Below are positions 9,277 to 18,012 of a stretch of 64,000 nucleotides of DNA, piece by piece (position 1 is the stretch's first letter; each line of letters starts with the position of its first letter). Origin of the DNA: Didymodactylos carnosus (Eukaryota > Rotifera > Eurotatoria > Philodinida > Philodinidae). The notes under the pieces were generated by a model that had not been told where the DNA came from, did not search any database, and saw only the letters and a program-made list of their open reading frames with translations. Made by a program: the position numbers and the translations under genes. The stretch is from positions 1 to 64,000 of the forward strand of contig CAJNOQ010000129.1 in assembly GCA_905250885.1 (NCBI GenBank). Direction: 5' to 3'.

Positions 9277-9828
9277 TTATATTTTATTTTTGATATAGTA
9301 ACTGTTAATAACATATGACCCAAGAAATAATAAACCGTATATCGCTAATGAATATAAGCATTTGAAGGACACTTCTGCCCAAAATATTGCAATAATCCTA
9401 CTAGAAGAAAAGTGATTGACCAAGAATCCTATCATTATACTACCATCTATCACCGCACCTACTACTAAACTAATAAAATTTCTGACATTAAAGGAATAAC
9501 TCGATTTCAAATACAGCATAACGCTTGTGCTACAATATATTGAAGCTAAAAGTGATAAGAAGGATGTCCCTATCATCATAGGAATAACTCTCCCGTGTAG
9601 ATAATAATCAAAATTCCATAATATCCCAAAGCTCACTACTATACTTACTACCAGACTTATTATAGCGCTTTTTTTATTATGTAATTCAGTAATAATATTT
9701 GCAGTTAATGCTAAAAATACAAATACTAGCGAACATTCAGGTATGTTATTAAAAAAATTTAATAAGTAAGTAAAGGTAAATAGTAAAACCATTAATAATC
9801 CTATAACCTTATTGTTAACATTGCTCAT
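9277..9828 (-). CDS. VUT/DUF165-like integral membrane protein (copy 1)
   Basis: 183 aa, about six transmembrane helices, no soluble domain. The pattern NFISLVVGAVIDGSIMIGFL near residue 118 resembles the family signature of VUT (DUF165, YhhQ-like) proteins, which take up queuosine precursors in other bacteria. The family assignment is tentative because the protein is short and the other charged signature residues are weak. It starts at ATG 9828 with a weak AG-rich site upstream (CTTTTCTCC on the plus strand, so GGAGAAAAG before the start), which is a fair Shine-Dalgarno. It lies between dacF and scoA on the same strand and is duplicated identically at 11044-11595. Confidence 0.6.
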   Translation of the reverse strand: MSNVNNKVIGLLMVLLFTFTYLLNFFNNIPECSLVFVFLALTANIITELHNKKSAIISLVVSIVVSFGILWNFDYYLHGRVIPMMIGTSFLSLLASIYCSTSVMLYLKSSYSFNVRNFISLVVGAVIDGSIMIGFLVNHFSSSRIIAIFWAEVSFKCLYSLAIYGLLFLGSYVINSYYIKNKI

Positions 9829-10105
9829 GCTTTTCTCCTAAATCAATTTATTAAATCAGTAGATTTTTATTATATGCTCTTTTGAACTCAAGAATTGGAT
9901 TTTATTTTCCAGGAGTGCGTGCACGGAAGTAACATATGAGCACGCAAATCCTTGATAAAATGACAAAACATCTCAGATGCGCAAATGAATATAACTATAA
10001 TATCCTCTATAATTTTTAAATACAATATTTCTTTACCTACCCTAATCTTTGAAGAGGACTTCAAGGAGTGTTCGTGTTATGCAGGAAGTCTAATAACTAA
10101 CTGTC

Positions 10106-10194
10106 TCAGGGTATTATACTTTTAATTGTATTTAGGGCTTTATTAATAGCTACCTTGAGATAATACCATATTTGCTTTAAAAACCCAACTTTTT
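10106..10194 (-). pseudogene. 3' fragment of dacF left by the tandem duplication
   Basis: The last 29 codons and stop of the DD-carboxypeptidase gene (FLKQIWYYLKVAINKALNTI and on) are repeated here because the duplication breakpoint fell inside dacF. No start or promoter belongs to it. The intact gene is at 11873-13147. Confidence 0.9.
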
Positions 10195-10203
10195 ATCCAC
10201 AAC

Positions 10204-10911
10204 TTAGGTTTTGTGAAGGTTTCTAGTGATCCTACGTTCTATACGTTTTTCATATTTTTCTCCTAATACTAATCTATTGATAAATATATTAGGAGTGTGA
10301 ATATTATTAGGGTCAAGAGTGCCAGTTGCGACTAGTTCTTCTACTTCACATACTGTAACCTTAGCAGCACTGGCCATTATTGGATTAAAATTACGCGCAG
10401 TTTTATTATAGATAACATTCCCACTTTGGTCTGCTTTCCAGCCTTTTACAATTGCTAAATCTGCATAAAGAGCAGTTTCCATCAAATATTTTTTGCCATT
10501 AAATTCTCGTACTTCTTTGCCATTTTCTACTATAGTCCCTACGCCTGTCCGAGTATAAAAGGCAGGAATACCTGAGCCTCCTGCTCTAATTCTTTCGGCT
10601 AATGTTCCTTGGGGATTTAATTCAACTTCTAAAGAACCATCAATATATTGTTGTTCAAAATTTTTGTTTTCTCCTACGTAAGAAGAGATCATTTTCTTGA
10701 TTTGACGCGCCTTTAATAGTACCCCAAGTCCAAATTCATCTATACCACAGTTATTACTGATTACAGTCAGATTTTTTACTTTTGATAGCAAAATAGCATT
10801 AATTAAGTTTTCTGGTATCCCGCATAGACCAAATCCGCCAGCCATGATAGTCATTCCGTCATTCAATAAATCAGCTAAAGCTAGTGTAGATGAAGAATAT
10901 ATTTTATTCAT
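10204..10911 (-). CDS. scoA: Succinyl-CoA:3-ketoacid CoA-transferase subunit A (copy 2)
   Basis: Identical in protein sequence to the copy at 8437-9144, with the same start context and the same 18-bp palindrome upstream (10949-10966). It has no scoB after it; instead it is followed by the dacF 3' fragment. If real, it would double the dose of subunit A only. Confidence 0.9.
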   Translation of the reverse strand: MNKIYSSSTLALADLLNDGMTIMAGGFGLCGIPENLINAILLSKVKNLTVISNNCGIDEFGLGVLLKARQIKKMISSYVGENKNFEQQYIDGSLEVELNPQGTLAERIRAGGSGIPAFYTRTGVGTIVENGKEVREFNGKKYLMETALYADLAIVKGWKADQSGNVIYNKTARNFNPIMASAAKVTVCEVEELVATGTLDPNNIHTPNIFINRLVLGEKYEKRIERRITRNLHKT

Positions 10912-11043
10912 TCTATAATATAAATTAATTAGGAAACCCCTAAGAGTACAACGTATATATACGTTGCGCGTGCTCGCCACTACTAAATAAAATGAGGGTT
11001 CGTGCAGTAGGAGCAGTATATATCCTCTTTGTTTCCTAATTTC

Positions 11044-11595
11044 TTATATTTTATTTTTGATATAGTAACTGTTAATAACATATGACCCAAGAAATAATAA
11101 ACCGTATATCGCTAATGAATATAAGCATTTGAAGGACACTTCTGCCCAAAATATTGCAATAATCCTACTAGAAGAAAAGTGATTGACCAAGAATCCTATC
11201 ATTATACTACCATCTATCACCGCACCTACTACTAAACTAATAAAATTTCTGACATTAAAGGAATAACTCGATTTCAAATACAGCATAACGCTTGTGCTAC
11301 AATATATTGAAGCTAAAAGTGATAAGAAGGATGTCCCTATCATCATAGGAATAACTCTCCCGTGTAGATAATAATCAAAATTCCATAATATCCCAAAGCT
11401 CACTACTATACTTACTACCAGACTTATTATAGCGCTTTTTTTATTATGTAATTCAGTAATAATATTTGCAGTTAATGCTAAAAATACAAATACTAGCGAA
11501 CATTCAGGTATGTTATTAAAAAAATTTAATAAGTAAGTAAAGGTAAATAGTAAAACCATTAATAATCCTATAACCTTATTGTTAACATTGCTCAT
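11044..11595 (-). CDS. VUT/DUF165-like integral membrane protein (copy 2)
   Basis: Identical to the protein of 9277-9828: six predicted transmembrane helices and the NFISLVVGAVIDGSIMIGFL stretch. This copy keeps the original position just downstream of the complete dacF, so it is the ancestral location on that side. The 277 bases between it and dacF hold a short inverted GTGCGTGC/GCACGCA pair and a GCAGGAAGTCT word like the end of the IS5-type elements. Confidence 0.6.
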   Translation of the reverse strand: MSNVNNKVIGLLMVLLFTFTYLLNFFNNIPECSLVFVFLALTANIITELHNKKSAIISLVVSIVVSFGILWNFDYYLHGRVIPMMIGTSFLSLLASIYCSTSVMLYLKSSYSFNVRNFISLVVGAVIDGSIMIGFLVNHFSSSRIIAIFWAEVSFKCLYSLAIYGLLFLGSYVINSYYIKNKI

Positions 11596-11872
11596 GCTTT
11601 TCTCCTAAATCAATTTATTAAATCAGTAGATTTTTATTATATGCTCTTTTGAACTCAAGAATTGGATTTTATTTTCCAGGAGTGCGTGCACGGAAGTAAC
11701 ATATGAGCACGCAAATCCTTGATAAAATGACAAAACATCTCAGATGCGCAAATGAATATAACTATAATATCCTCTATAATTTTTAAATACAATATTTCTT
11801 TACCTACCCTAATCTTTGAAGAGGACTTCAAGGAGTGTTCGTGTTATGCAGGAAGTCTAATAACTAACTGTC

Positions 11873-13147
11873 TCAGGGTATTATACTTTTAATTGTATTT
11901 AGGGCTTTATTAATAGCTACCTTGAGATAATACCATATTTGCTTTAAAAACCCAACTTTTTCAACTGAATCTTTAGCAAGCAAAGCTATTTCTTGTGTAT
12001 CATCATTAATAACTACTATTAATTTTCCTATCACCTCCCCCGCTTTTATTGGTGCAGGAATAGGAGAGGTAAAATTCATTTTACTTTCTATTTTATTTGG
12101 TCCTAAGCGAGTTACAAGGGCTGACACATCGTCAACTACTATTAATTTTACTTTGTCCTCCACTCCTAGCCAAACCTCGGCTTCTCCAATTTCCGCCCCT
12201 TTATTATAAATTTTCTTAGTGGTAAAATTTTGCTTTACCCAATGCAAAAGCGCTAAAGATTCTTCTGCTCTTTTTTGCATAGAACTAAGGCCATTAATCA
12301 CCATAATATAACGCCGAGCATCATCTACAAAAGAAGCAGCCAAGCCAAATCCTCCCTTATCGGTATGACCGGTTTTTATCCCATCACATCCTAAATCTTT
12401 GTATAATAAGGGGTTGCGATTTCCTTGAGTAATTGCAACCCCTTGCTGAGCTTTGCCAAAAGTAAAATATTTCTCACTATAAATAGGGTAGAATTCTGAA
12501 TGGTTCTTAATTAAAAGTTGTCCCAATAAAGCTATATCATATACTGTACTATAGTGGTTTTCCTCAGGCCATCCGCTAGCATTCATAAAATGGGTAGATC
12601 TCATTCCAACTTCTGCTGCCTTTTTATTCATAATATCTACAAAATTCTCTTCACTTCCTGCTAAACCTTCAGCCGCTACAATACAGGCATCATTGCCTGA
12701 TTGAATAATTATACCATATAAAATATCTTTTAAATTGACCAATTCACCAAGGGGCATAAAAGTTTTTGATCCTCCCATCCTCCATGCTTTTTCACTAACC
12801 TCAAATTGAGTATCAAATGCTACCTCTCCTTTTTGAATTTTTTCTTCAATTAGATACGAGGTCATTATTTTGGTCATTGAAGAAGGAATCATACGCTCAT
12901 AAGCATTTTTTTCTAGCAATATCTTGCCTGACAAAAAATCCATTATTATAACTTGTTTAGCGCTCGTTTCTATTGCAGTGGTATTAGGGTAACGAACAAT
13001 ACTCGAGATAATATTATTATTTTGTCTGTTTATTCCGTTGTCTTTTAAAGAGGCACTAGCTTTTCCTTCAAAAATGATAAATATCATTAATCCTAGGAAC
13101 ACGAAGGTAAGTGATAAAAAGCTGGGTAATTTGTAAGCACTGTTCAT
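11873..13147 (-). CDS. dacF: D-alanyl-D-alanine carboxypeptidase (peptidase S11, DacF/PBP5 type)
   Basis: Penicillin-binding protein that trims the terminal D-Ala of peptidoglycan stem peptides in the periplasm. 424 aa. A hydrophobic signal segment at about residues 10-27 is followed by the catalytic domain with S90-M-T-K93 (SxxK), S150-G-N152 (SxN) and K258-T-G260 (KTG). After that comes the PBP5-like beta-rich domain and a C-terminal amphipathic helix (IWYYLKVAINKALNTIKSII) of the kind that anchors these enzymes to the membrane. The stop is TGA, which shows TGA is a normal stop here. It is the first gene of a minus-strand group followed by the VUT-type gene and scoA, and divergent from trmJ across 176 bases. 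Confidence 0.93.
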   Translation of the reverse strand: MNSAYKLPSFLSLTFVFLGLMIFIIFEGKASASLKDNGINRQNNNIISSIVRYPNTTAIETSAKQVIIMDFLSGKILLEKNAYERMIPSSMTKIMTSYLIEEKIQKGEVAFDTQFEVSEKAWRMGGSKTFMPLGELVNLKDILYGIIIQSGNDACIVAAEGLAGSEENFVDIMNKKAAEVGMRSTHFMNASGWPEENHYSTVYDIALLGQLLIKNHSEFYPIYSEKYFTFGKAQQGVAITQGNRNPLLYKDLGCDGIKTGHTDKGGFGLAASFVDDARRYIMVINGLSSMQKRAEESLALLHWVKQNFTTKKIYNKGAEIGEAEVWLGVEDKVKLIVVDDVSALVTRLGPNKIESKMNFTSPIPAPIKAGEVIGKLIVVINDDTQEIALLAKDSVEKVGFLKQIWYYLKVAINKALNTIKSIIP

Positions 13148-13323
13148 ATAATTGCAGTTATTTTACTATTATATTAGGTTGTGGGAGATACAATAAATAC
13201 TTATTTCAAAAAAATAAAGAATAAATTGTATATTATAAAAATACTCTCTACTTTGTTAAAATGATCGAGTAATTCTATAATGGTTATATCTACTAGAAAT
13301 TAATTTAATATTATCTAAATTTT

Positions 13324-14040
13324 ATGACTCTTAATAAAAATAATTCTCCTATCATAATTCTTGTATCTCCTCAAATGGGAGAAAATATCGGTGCTACTGC
13401 TAGAGCAATGAAAAATTTTAATATTTTGGAACTAAGGATTATATCACCACGGGATGGATGGCCTAATGAACAAGCTCGGAGTATGGCAGTAGCGGCAGTT
13501 AGTATCATTGATAATGCTAAAATTTATAATAATTTAGAAGATGGTATAAAAGATATTGATTATCTATATGCCACTAGTTCTACTGCCCGCAATATGAATA
13601 AACATTATATTTCCTCAAAGAACTTACCCCAAGATTATCCTAGTGATCTTAAAGTAGGGATTATGTTTGGAAGAGAAAGCTGTGGCTTGCGAAATAAAGA
13701 AATTATTTATGCTAACAAAATTATTAATATAAATACTGGCGATTTTGGATCATTGAACGTTGCTCAAGCAGTAGTGGTTATATGCTACGAATTATTTCAT
13801 GCTAGTAAATCGCACAAGATCAATAATATTATAAACGAACAAAAACTAGCAACACGAGGAGAGTTAGAGTATTTTTTTGAACATTTATTTAGTGAGCTGA
13901 CTAATAAAAACTTCTTTAAGGTTCGCGAAAAAAAGCCCCATATGACTCAAAATATTATGAATATTTTTACTAGGATAGATAAATTATCGAGTACTGAACT
14001 TCAAACTTTAAGAGGAATTATTAGCACTCTTAGCTCATAA
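13324..14040 (+). CDS. trmJ: tRNA (cytidine/uridine-2'-O-)-methyltransferase TrmJ
   Basis: SPOUT-fold RNA methyltransferase that 2'-O-methylates position 32 of tRNAs in other bacteria. 238 aa. N-terminal ILVSPQMGENIGATARAMKNF is the signature motif 1 with the conserved asparagine and arginine; IMFGRESCGLRNKEI and FGSLNVAQAVVVICYEL are motifs 2 and 3 of the AdoMet-binding knot. The C-terminal part is helical, as in TrmJ but not in the short TrmL. It is convergent with the beta-barrel gene downstream (41 bases between) and divergent from dacF. Confidence 0.9.
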   Translation: MTLNKNNSPIIILVSPQMGENIGATARAMKNFNILELRIISPRDGWPNEQARSMAVAAVSIIDNAKIYNNLEDGIKDIDYLYATSSTARNMNKHYISSKNLPQDYPSDLKVGIMFGRESCGLRNKEIIYANKIININTGDFGSLNVAQAVVVICYELFHASKSHKINNIINEQKLATRGELEYFFEHLFSELTNKNFFKVREKKPHMTQNIMNIFTRIDKLSSTELQTLRGIISTLSS

Positions 14041-14081
14041 GTACACTTATATTTATCGTCTTACAAGATGAGTAGTATACA

Positions 14082-14825
14082 TTAAATAGGTAGCTTGTAA
14101 TTAAAGCCTATACCAAATTCCCCCACCGCTATAGTTTTCTTAATTGGTTTAACCGCTATAAAGTTTCTACTATTAATATCAAGGCTCTCATATTTAATTC
14201 TTATAGAATGAGCTACTTGTAACTTTGCAGCAGCAGTGAGACTAAAATTATTTGTTAATTCCTTAGCAAACCCTAGCCCCATTTGCCAAGCAAGGCAATT
14301 ACTTCGGTGCCTTATCATCCTAAAATACTCTATGTTATTAAATTCATGCCAAAAAGAGGAAGTAGGTCTAATTTTTACTTGCGCTATCCCTCCCCCTAAT
14401 ATTACAAAGGGGGTTAATCCTTTTACCTTATTTAAGTCGTACTTAAGATTTAACATATATATATTTGAGTCTACTTTGGTCCTGCCTGAAGTTCTGGGTA
14501 TTGCTGTTCCTAATGCAGTAGGAACTTCTGGTAAAACATAATGTAACGGATAACTGGGCTGATAAGTTGCAGAAAATTCAATTGACATTTGAGGATAATA
14601 ACTATAGCCAATTTTAGCATTATACATTTTTGTTTTCTTTAATGTAAAGTCGCTATTAGAATCTTTATGATGGAATTTTTTTACTACTGGTTCTATTATA
14701 CCAATCTCACCCCCTAGGTAGAAAAAAGTTTGTAGATTTTCCCCTATTTCTGCATAAGTTGAAGTAAAAATTAAAGAATATATTATAAAAAGCTTTAATA
14801 ATAATAGCTGAGGTGATTTTATCAT
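14082..14825 (-). CDS. Outer membrane beta-barrel protein, Adr-like
   Basis: 247 aa with a signal peptide (LLLLKLFIIYSLIFTSTYA, cleavage near residue 26) and then alternating strands: FYLGGEIGIIEP, YNAKIGYSYYP, MSIEFSATYQPSYPL, SNIYMLNLKYDLN, FVILGGGIAQVKI, WQMGLGFAKELT, SLTAAAKLQVAH and a terminal GEFGIGFNYKLPI. This is the layout of an eight-stranded OmpA/OmpX-size porin-like barrel. Rickettsia has related adhesins (Adr1/Adr2) of this size, and I think that is the closest group, but the match is by pattern only. It probably sits in the outer membrane and faces the host. It is convergent with trmJ. Confidence 0.75.
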   Translation of the reverse strand: MIKSPQLLLLKLFIIYSLIFTSTYAEIGENLQTFFYLGGEIGIIEPVVKKFHHKDSNSDFTLKKTKMYNAKIGYSYYPQMSIEFSATYQPSYPLHYVLPEVPTALGTAIPRTSGRTKVDSNIYMLNLKYDLNKVKGLTPFVILGGGIAQVKIRPTSSFWHEFNNIEYFRMIRHRSNCLAWQMGLGFAKELTNNFSLTAAAKLQVAHSIRIKYESLDINSRNFIAVKPIKKTIAVGEFGIGFNYKLPI

Positions 14826-14920
14826 ATTTAACCTTGATGCCGTAGAGAAAGCGTAGATTATATAACCATTACTTCCCAGGTCAATAAAAAAGCTATCTGA
14901 CTTAAAATAAAGGCATAGTA

Positions 14921-15006
14921 AATTAAGATAAATTAGGAGCTAGGAGGGAGGCGTGAAGCCTAGAGCTGCTAGGGGAGGAGAAGCACCCCCCTAATTTATC
15001 TTAATT
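14921..15006. repeat. Palindromic element with 17-bp inverted ends
   Basis: AATTAAGATAAATTAGG (14921-14937) is perfectly inverted at 14990-15006. The 52-bp interior is rich in GGAG/CCTAG words and has a run of C on the right side. The total is 86 bp, and it lies between the beta-barrel gene and tlyC. It resembles a small mobile palindrome of the kind common in Rickettsia; it could also serve as a terminator for either gene. Confidence 0.7.
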
Positions 15007-15051
15007 AATATTTTACCACATTGCTAATCTTACCTCTTATACCACCCTTAT

Positions 15052-15954
15052 CTACAGCAGGCAATTAGGTAAAATCGATCCATCGTTTAATCTTAATTTT
15101 ACTTCCTTAAGGCTTCTAGGATTTGCATCTATTACTTCTAGTTCTACTTGATCGCTTATATTAATTTTTGTACCTATTGCTGGTACATTCCCTATTTTTG
15201 CTAAAACTAGTCCCCCTATTGTATCGAATTCATCACCCGGAGTTTTTAATTCAACCCCCAACGCTAATTCTAACTCTTCCACTTTAACTCTAGCATTTGA
15301 GATAATTGTATCTTTAGTGACAACCCTAAAATTATCATTATCAGATTTTTTATTATGCTCATCATCTATTCTCCCTACTATCTCTTCTATTATATCTTCA
15401 ATGGTCACAATACCATCAGTTCCACCGTATTCATCGATTACAATTGAAATTTGCACACAACTCTTACGCATTTCAGCTAATAAATCTATTAATTTCATGG
15501 AAGCAGTAGAAATAATAGGTTTTCGAATTATTTTCTCTAATTGCAAGGGTTGGCCAGCAGCAAGCATCTTAAATAAATCTTTTATGTGAATAAAGCCAAC
15601 TATATTATCTAAAGTTTCATTATAAACTAATGTTCTAGTACGGAGAACTTTATTACTATATATCCTGCTTAATTCTTCAAAACTTGCCGTCAACTTTATA
15701 GCTTCTATGTCCGACCTAGGAATTACGACCTCTTCTACCGTCTTTTGACCAAAATCCAATAGATTGATAAAAATTTTTTTTTCTTCTAGTGACATTTTTT
15801 TTCTATTAGTATCTAGTTTCTTAACCAGATGAAAAAAATTATCTCCTGTTTTCCAACAAGAACACCAAGAAATAAAAATTTTAAAAAAATTTTTAATCAT
15901 GAACATTTTAGAAGAGGGGGAGGAAGTGTCTTCTTGTTTCGAAGATCGTGGCAT
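15052..15954 (-). CDS. tlyC: CBS-pair/CorC-HlyC domain protein TlyC
   Basis: 300 aa, cytoplasmic or membrane-associated. The middle holds two CBS motifs (VVIPRSDIEAIKLTASFEEL and KPIISTASMKLIDLLAEMR), followed by SIVIDEYGGTDGIVTIEDII, the family hallmark, and a C-terminal CorC/HlyC transporter-associated domain (DEFDTIGGLVLAKIGNVP). There are no DUF21 membrane helices at the N-terminus; that short form is what Rickettsia calls TlyC. The name means haemolysin-like, but the family is more likely tied to divalent-cation handling. The gene looks whole. ybeY lies 17 bases away in the same direction, so the two are probably co-transcribed, as in many bacteria. Confidence 0.88.
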   Translation of the reverse strand: MPRSSKQEDTSSPSSKMFMIKNFFKIFISWCSCWKTGDNFFHLVKKLDTNRKKMSLEEKKIFINLLDFGQKTVEEVVIPRSDIEAIKLTASFEELSRIYSNKVLRTRTLVYNETLDNIVGFIHIKDLFKMLAAGQPLQLEKIIRKPIISTASMKLIDLLAEMRKSCVQISIVIDEYGGTDGIVTIEDIIEEIVGRIDDEHNKKSDNDNFRVVTKDTIISNARVKVEELELALGVELKTPGDEFDTIGGLVLAKIGNVPAIGTKINISDQVELEVIDANPRSLKEVKLRLNDGSILPNCLL

Positions 15955-15971
15955 ATAGTTCTTTAAATTAA

Positions 15972-16469
15972 TTAATATGGAGAATCAATTGCAAAACAGC
16001 GTAATATTTCTGCTTCTAATTTTTCCATAATCTCTGCTTCTTCATTATTTTGATGATCAAAGCCTAACAAATGCAAAATACCATGTATTAAGAGATGTGT
16101 GAAATGATCTTTAAAGGTTTTATTTTGACTTATCGCTTCTTTTATAATTGTTTCATACCCAAAAGCTATATCTCCTAAATACATATAATATGAATCTGGG
16201 ATAAATTCAAGTAAATGCCGGAAATCTAATACTATATCAGGAAATGATAATACATTAGTAGCTTTATTTTTACCTAGAAATTGGTGATTTAAATGCGACA
16301 TTTGACTATCGTCCGTAAGCAAAATCACTACTTCAAGTTCTTGCGTTATTTTTAAATTATTATATCTATTTATTATATTAGCAACAACTTTTTTGACAAA
16401 AGGCTTAGTAATAAACTTATATTTTTGCCAATTTCGGTAGCTCTTAATAATTTCAACCTTAATTTTCAT
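15972..16469 (-). CDS. ybeY: Endoribonuclease YbeY (16S rRNA maturation)
   Basis: Single-strand-specific RNase that helps mature the 3' end of 16S rRNA and takes part in ribosome quality control. 165 aa with the zinc motif HGxLHLxGxDH seen as HGILHLLGFDH near residue 125, plus SHLNHQFLGKNKATNVLSFP upstream of it, which is the other conserved block. It is full length. It is first of a likely ybeY-tlyC operon. Confidence 0.92.
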   Translation of the reverse strand: MKIKVEIIKSYRNWQKYKFITKPFVKKVVANIINRYNNLKITQELEVVILLTDDSQMSHLNHQFLGKNKATNVLSFPDIVLDFRHLLEFIPDSYYMYLGDIAFGYETIIKEAISQNKTFKDHFTHLLIHGILHLLGFDHQNNEEAEIMEKLEAEILRCFAIDSPY

Positions 16470-16540
16470 GCTAAAGATCTTTAATAATAGAAGCTGGTAA
16501 GTAACTAATTGTTGGTCTTATAAAGAAAAGAGATAAAAAT

Positions 16541-16680
16541 AATTTACAATAGTTTGGGGGGAAAAGGATAGATAATTTGAATAATAAAAACTTAAAAAAC
16601 GAAGCCAAGAGAGCGCGCCTGTAGTAGGTGCGCTCGTGCCGAATTACTAGCAGCAGCAGAGCTCCCCCCGCAAGTAAATT
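16541..16680. repeat. Imperfect long palindrome with G-run/C-run shoulders
   Basis: AATTTAC (16541-16547) pairs with GTAAATT (16674-16680), and six G (16556-16561) pair with six C (16664-16669), so a 140-bp fold is possible. Inside, GAGCGCGCC and GGTGCGCTC form a second hairpin with one mismatch. The layout (AT arm, G-run, interior, C-run, AT arm) is like that of 14921-15006. It fills the space between ybeY and the lipase-like gene. Confidence 0.5.
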
Positions 16681-16697
16681 TTAGTGCAGAGGTAAGT

Positions 16698-17903
16698 TTA
16701 GCAGACAGTAATATACGCTAGATTGTTATTATGTCCTAATAAAGTGCTTTCTATACTAAATTCCTGCCCACAAGATAAGTCAGAGTAAGAAAAGGTCTGG
16801 GACTGAGAGGCTACAGGCGAAGGGAGGCCTGTTAAATCTGGAGGTAAGATTGTAGATCTATTAACGGTTATATCTTTACCGGTAGATTTACATGTGGCAA
16901 ATTTTTCTGAATCTTTTAAAACCACTGCACCATCTTTACCCCTGTTATCTACAGGAGGGAAGATTAGGTTTTCTTCCTCCATAAAATTTGCCAGAGGATG
17001 CTCTTTGATAACTTTCATGAACTTGGATTCTTTTAACCAGGGACCAATGATTTCTCCTATTTTGTTATATAAATACTGTGTATACCACCAAATCCCTGTT
17101 GCTGATTCTGGTTCTACTTTAGGAGGTGAAAACTCTGTCAAATGAACCTTGCCGAAATGGTCATTAGAAGTATTGATCAAATTAGGGCTAGCATTAAATA
17201 CTTCACAACAGTTTCTCAAATCTTCTATATTAATTTTTACATTATTAGTATTTTCATACTCTTTTATTACGTTTATTATTGCCTTTTCAGTACCTGGACT
17301 TTCAAAGGTAGTAGATTTACCAACTTGCCTTCCCCACAATTTAGCTAATATTATGGTGTAATTGGAGGAAAAAGCCCCCAGCGAATGACCACTAGTACTA
17401 ATTGTATATTCGTTATTAAATTCGCTCGTTACTTTTTCAAGCATTGCTTTAGCTGGCACGAATTTGGAAGGAGTATGGCCAGTAGCAACCAACAAATCGT
17501 CGATTACATCATATACATCTATGAGTGTACCTGCTGAAGCAATATGCACTTCTTTAGTGGTATGATTAACCCATACTACCGCCTTATAACCACATTTATT
17601 AGTTTCAATACTCTCAGAAGAATTAAACGCTATCTGCCAGCCTGCTCCCATTAATTCATTTCCAAATAAATTTAACTCTTTTCCTGCAAAATCTTGCTTA
17701 TAAGGAAGTCGGTAAGCAAGGTCAACAGTGCTAGTAGCCAATTTATGGGGCCTAATTGTCTTGCCTACTGGCAAGTCATCATTAGCGAAATCATATTCTG
17801 CCTCAAGCTCGTTATTATTAACTGGGTGTTTAGGATCCACCTCACTCCCTTTCTGCATTTCAGTGAATTTGTTTCCAAACTGACTACCAATAATACCGCT
17901 CAT
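16698..17903 (-). CDS. Lipase-like alpha/beta-hydrolase protein
   Basis: 401 aa. A GxSxG nucleophile elbow is visible as ISTSGHSLGAFSSNY at about residue 171, in the class 3 lipase form GHSLGA, preceded by KAVVWVNHTTKEVHIASAGT (a strand pair typical before the elbow) and DVIDDLLVATGHTP. The candidate aspartate and histidine lie further on but cannot be fixed by eye. There is no signal peptide or transmembrane helix, so export would need a signal-independent system. It may be a phospholipase-like effector or an internal esterase. The C-terminal 100 residues (from about FMEEENLIFPPVDNRGKDG) have no family I know. It stands alone between repeat elements. Confidence 0.65.
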   Translation of the reverse strand: MSGIIGSQFGNKFTEMQKGSEVDPKHPVNNNELEAEYDFANDDLPVGKTIRPHKLATSTVDLAYRLPYKQDFAGKELNLFGNELMGAGWQIAFNSSESIETNKCGYKAVVWVNHTTKEVHIASAGTLIDVYDVIDDLLVATGHTPSKFVPAKAMLEKVTSEFNNEYTISTSGHSLGAFSSNYTIILAKLWGRQVGKSTTFESPGTEKAIINVIKEYENTNNVKINIEDLRNCCEVFNASPNLINTSNDHFGKVHLTEFSPPKVEPESATGIWWYTQYLYNKIGEIIGPWLKESKFMKVIKEHPLANFMEEENLIFPPVDNRGKDGAVVLKDSEKFATCKSTGKDITVNRSTILPPDLTGLPSPVASQSQTFSYSDLSCGQEFSIESTLLGHNNNLAYITVC

Positions 17904-17929
17904 TCTACCTCTTAAATTACTTATTTTTG

Positions 17930-17954
17930 AACCGTTTAATACGGTTTTTTTTGA
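17930..17954 (+). terminator. Hairpin followed by T run
   Basis: AACCGT-TTAAT-ACGGTT followed by seven to eight T: a six-bp stem of terminator shape on the plus strand. No plus-strand gene ends just before it, so its use is unclear; on the minus strand it lies upstream of the lipase-like gene. Confidence 0.35.
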
Positions 17955-18012
17955 GAGTTCACTATATACTAAACTTTCAAAATACGCAACATTTTTATTA
18001 CAACTATATCCT

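Larger units (their letters stand above)
8426..10192. repeat. Tandem duplication, copy 1 (1767 bp)
   Basis: Bases from 8426 recur with an offset of 1767 from 10193 on. The unit contains scoA, the VUT-type membrane gene and the last roughly 85 bases of dacF. At the junction, dacF sequence (CCCAACTTTT) runs directly into the scoA downstream region (TTATCCACAACTTAGG), sharing only two T residues. No insertion sequence or long repeat flanks it. I saw no difference between the copies and the encoded proteins are identical. Confidence 0.95.
10193..11961. repeat. Tandem duplication, copy 2
   Basis: Second copy of the 1767-bp unit, matching 8426-10194 up to the T run at 11957-11961, after which dacF continues with CAACTGAATC. 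Because copy 2 joins the complete dacF, no gene was lost by the duplication; it only added an extra scoA and an extra membrane-protein gene. Confidence 0.95.

Noticed and set aside
15052-15954. tlyC as a haemolysin gene
   Set aside because: The family name is historical. The visible CBS pair and CorC/HlyC domain point to a cation-related cytoplasmic protein, and nothing shows a membrane-damaging function.
17930-17954. Terminator of an unseen plus-strand gene
   Set aside because: No coding frame or promoter on the plus strand leads into it; kept only as a low-confidence hairpin.
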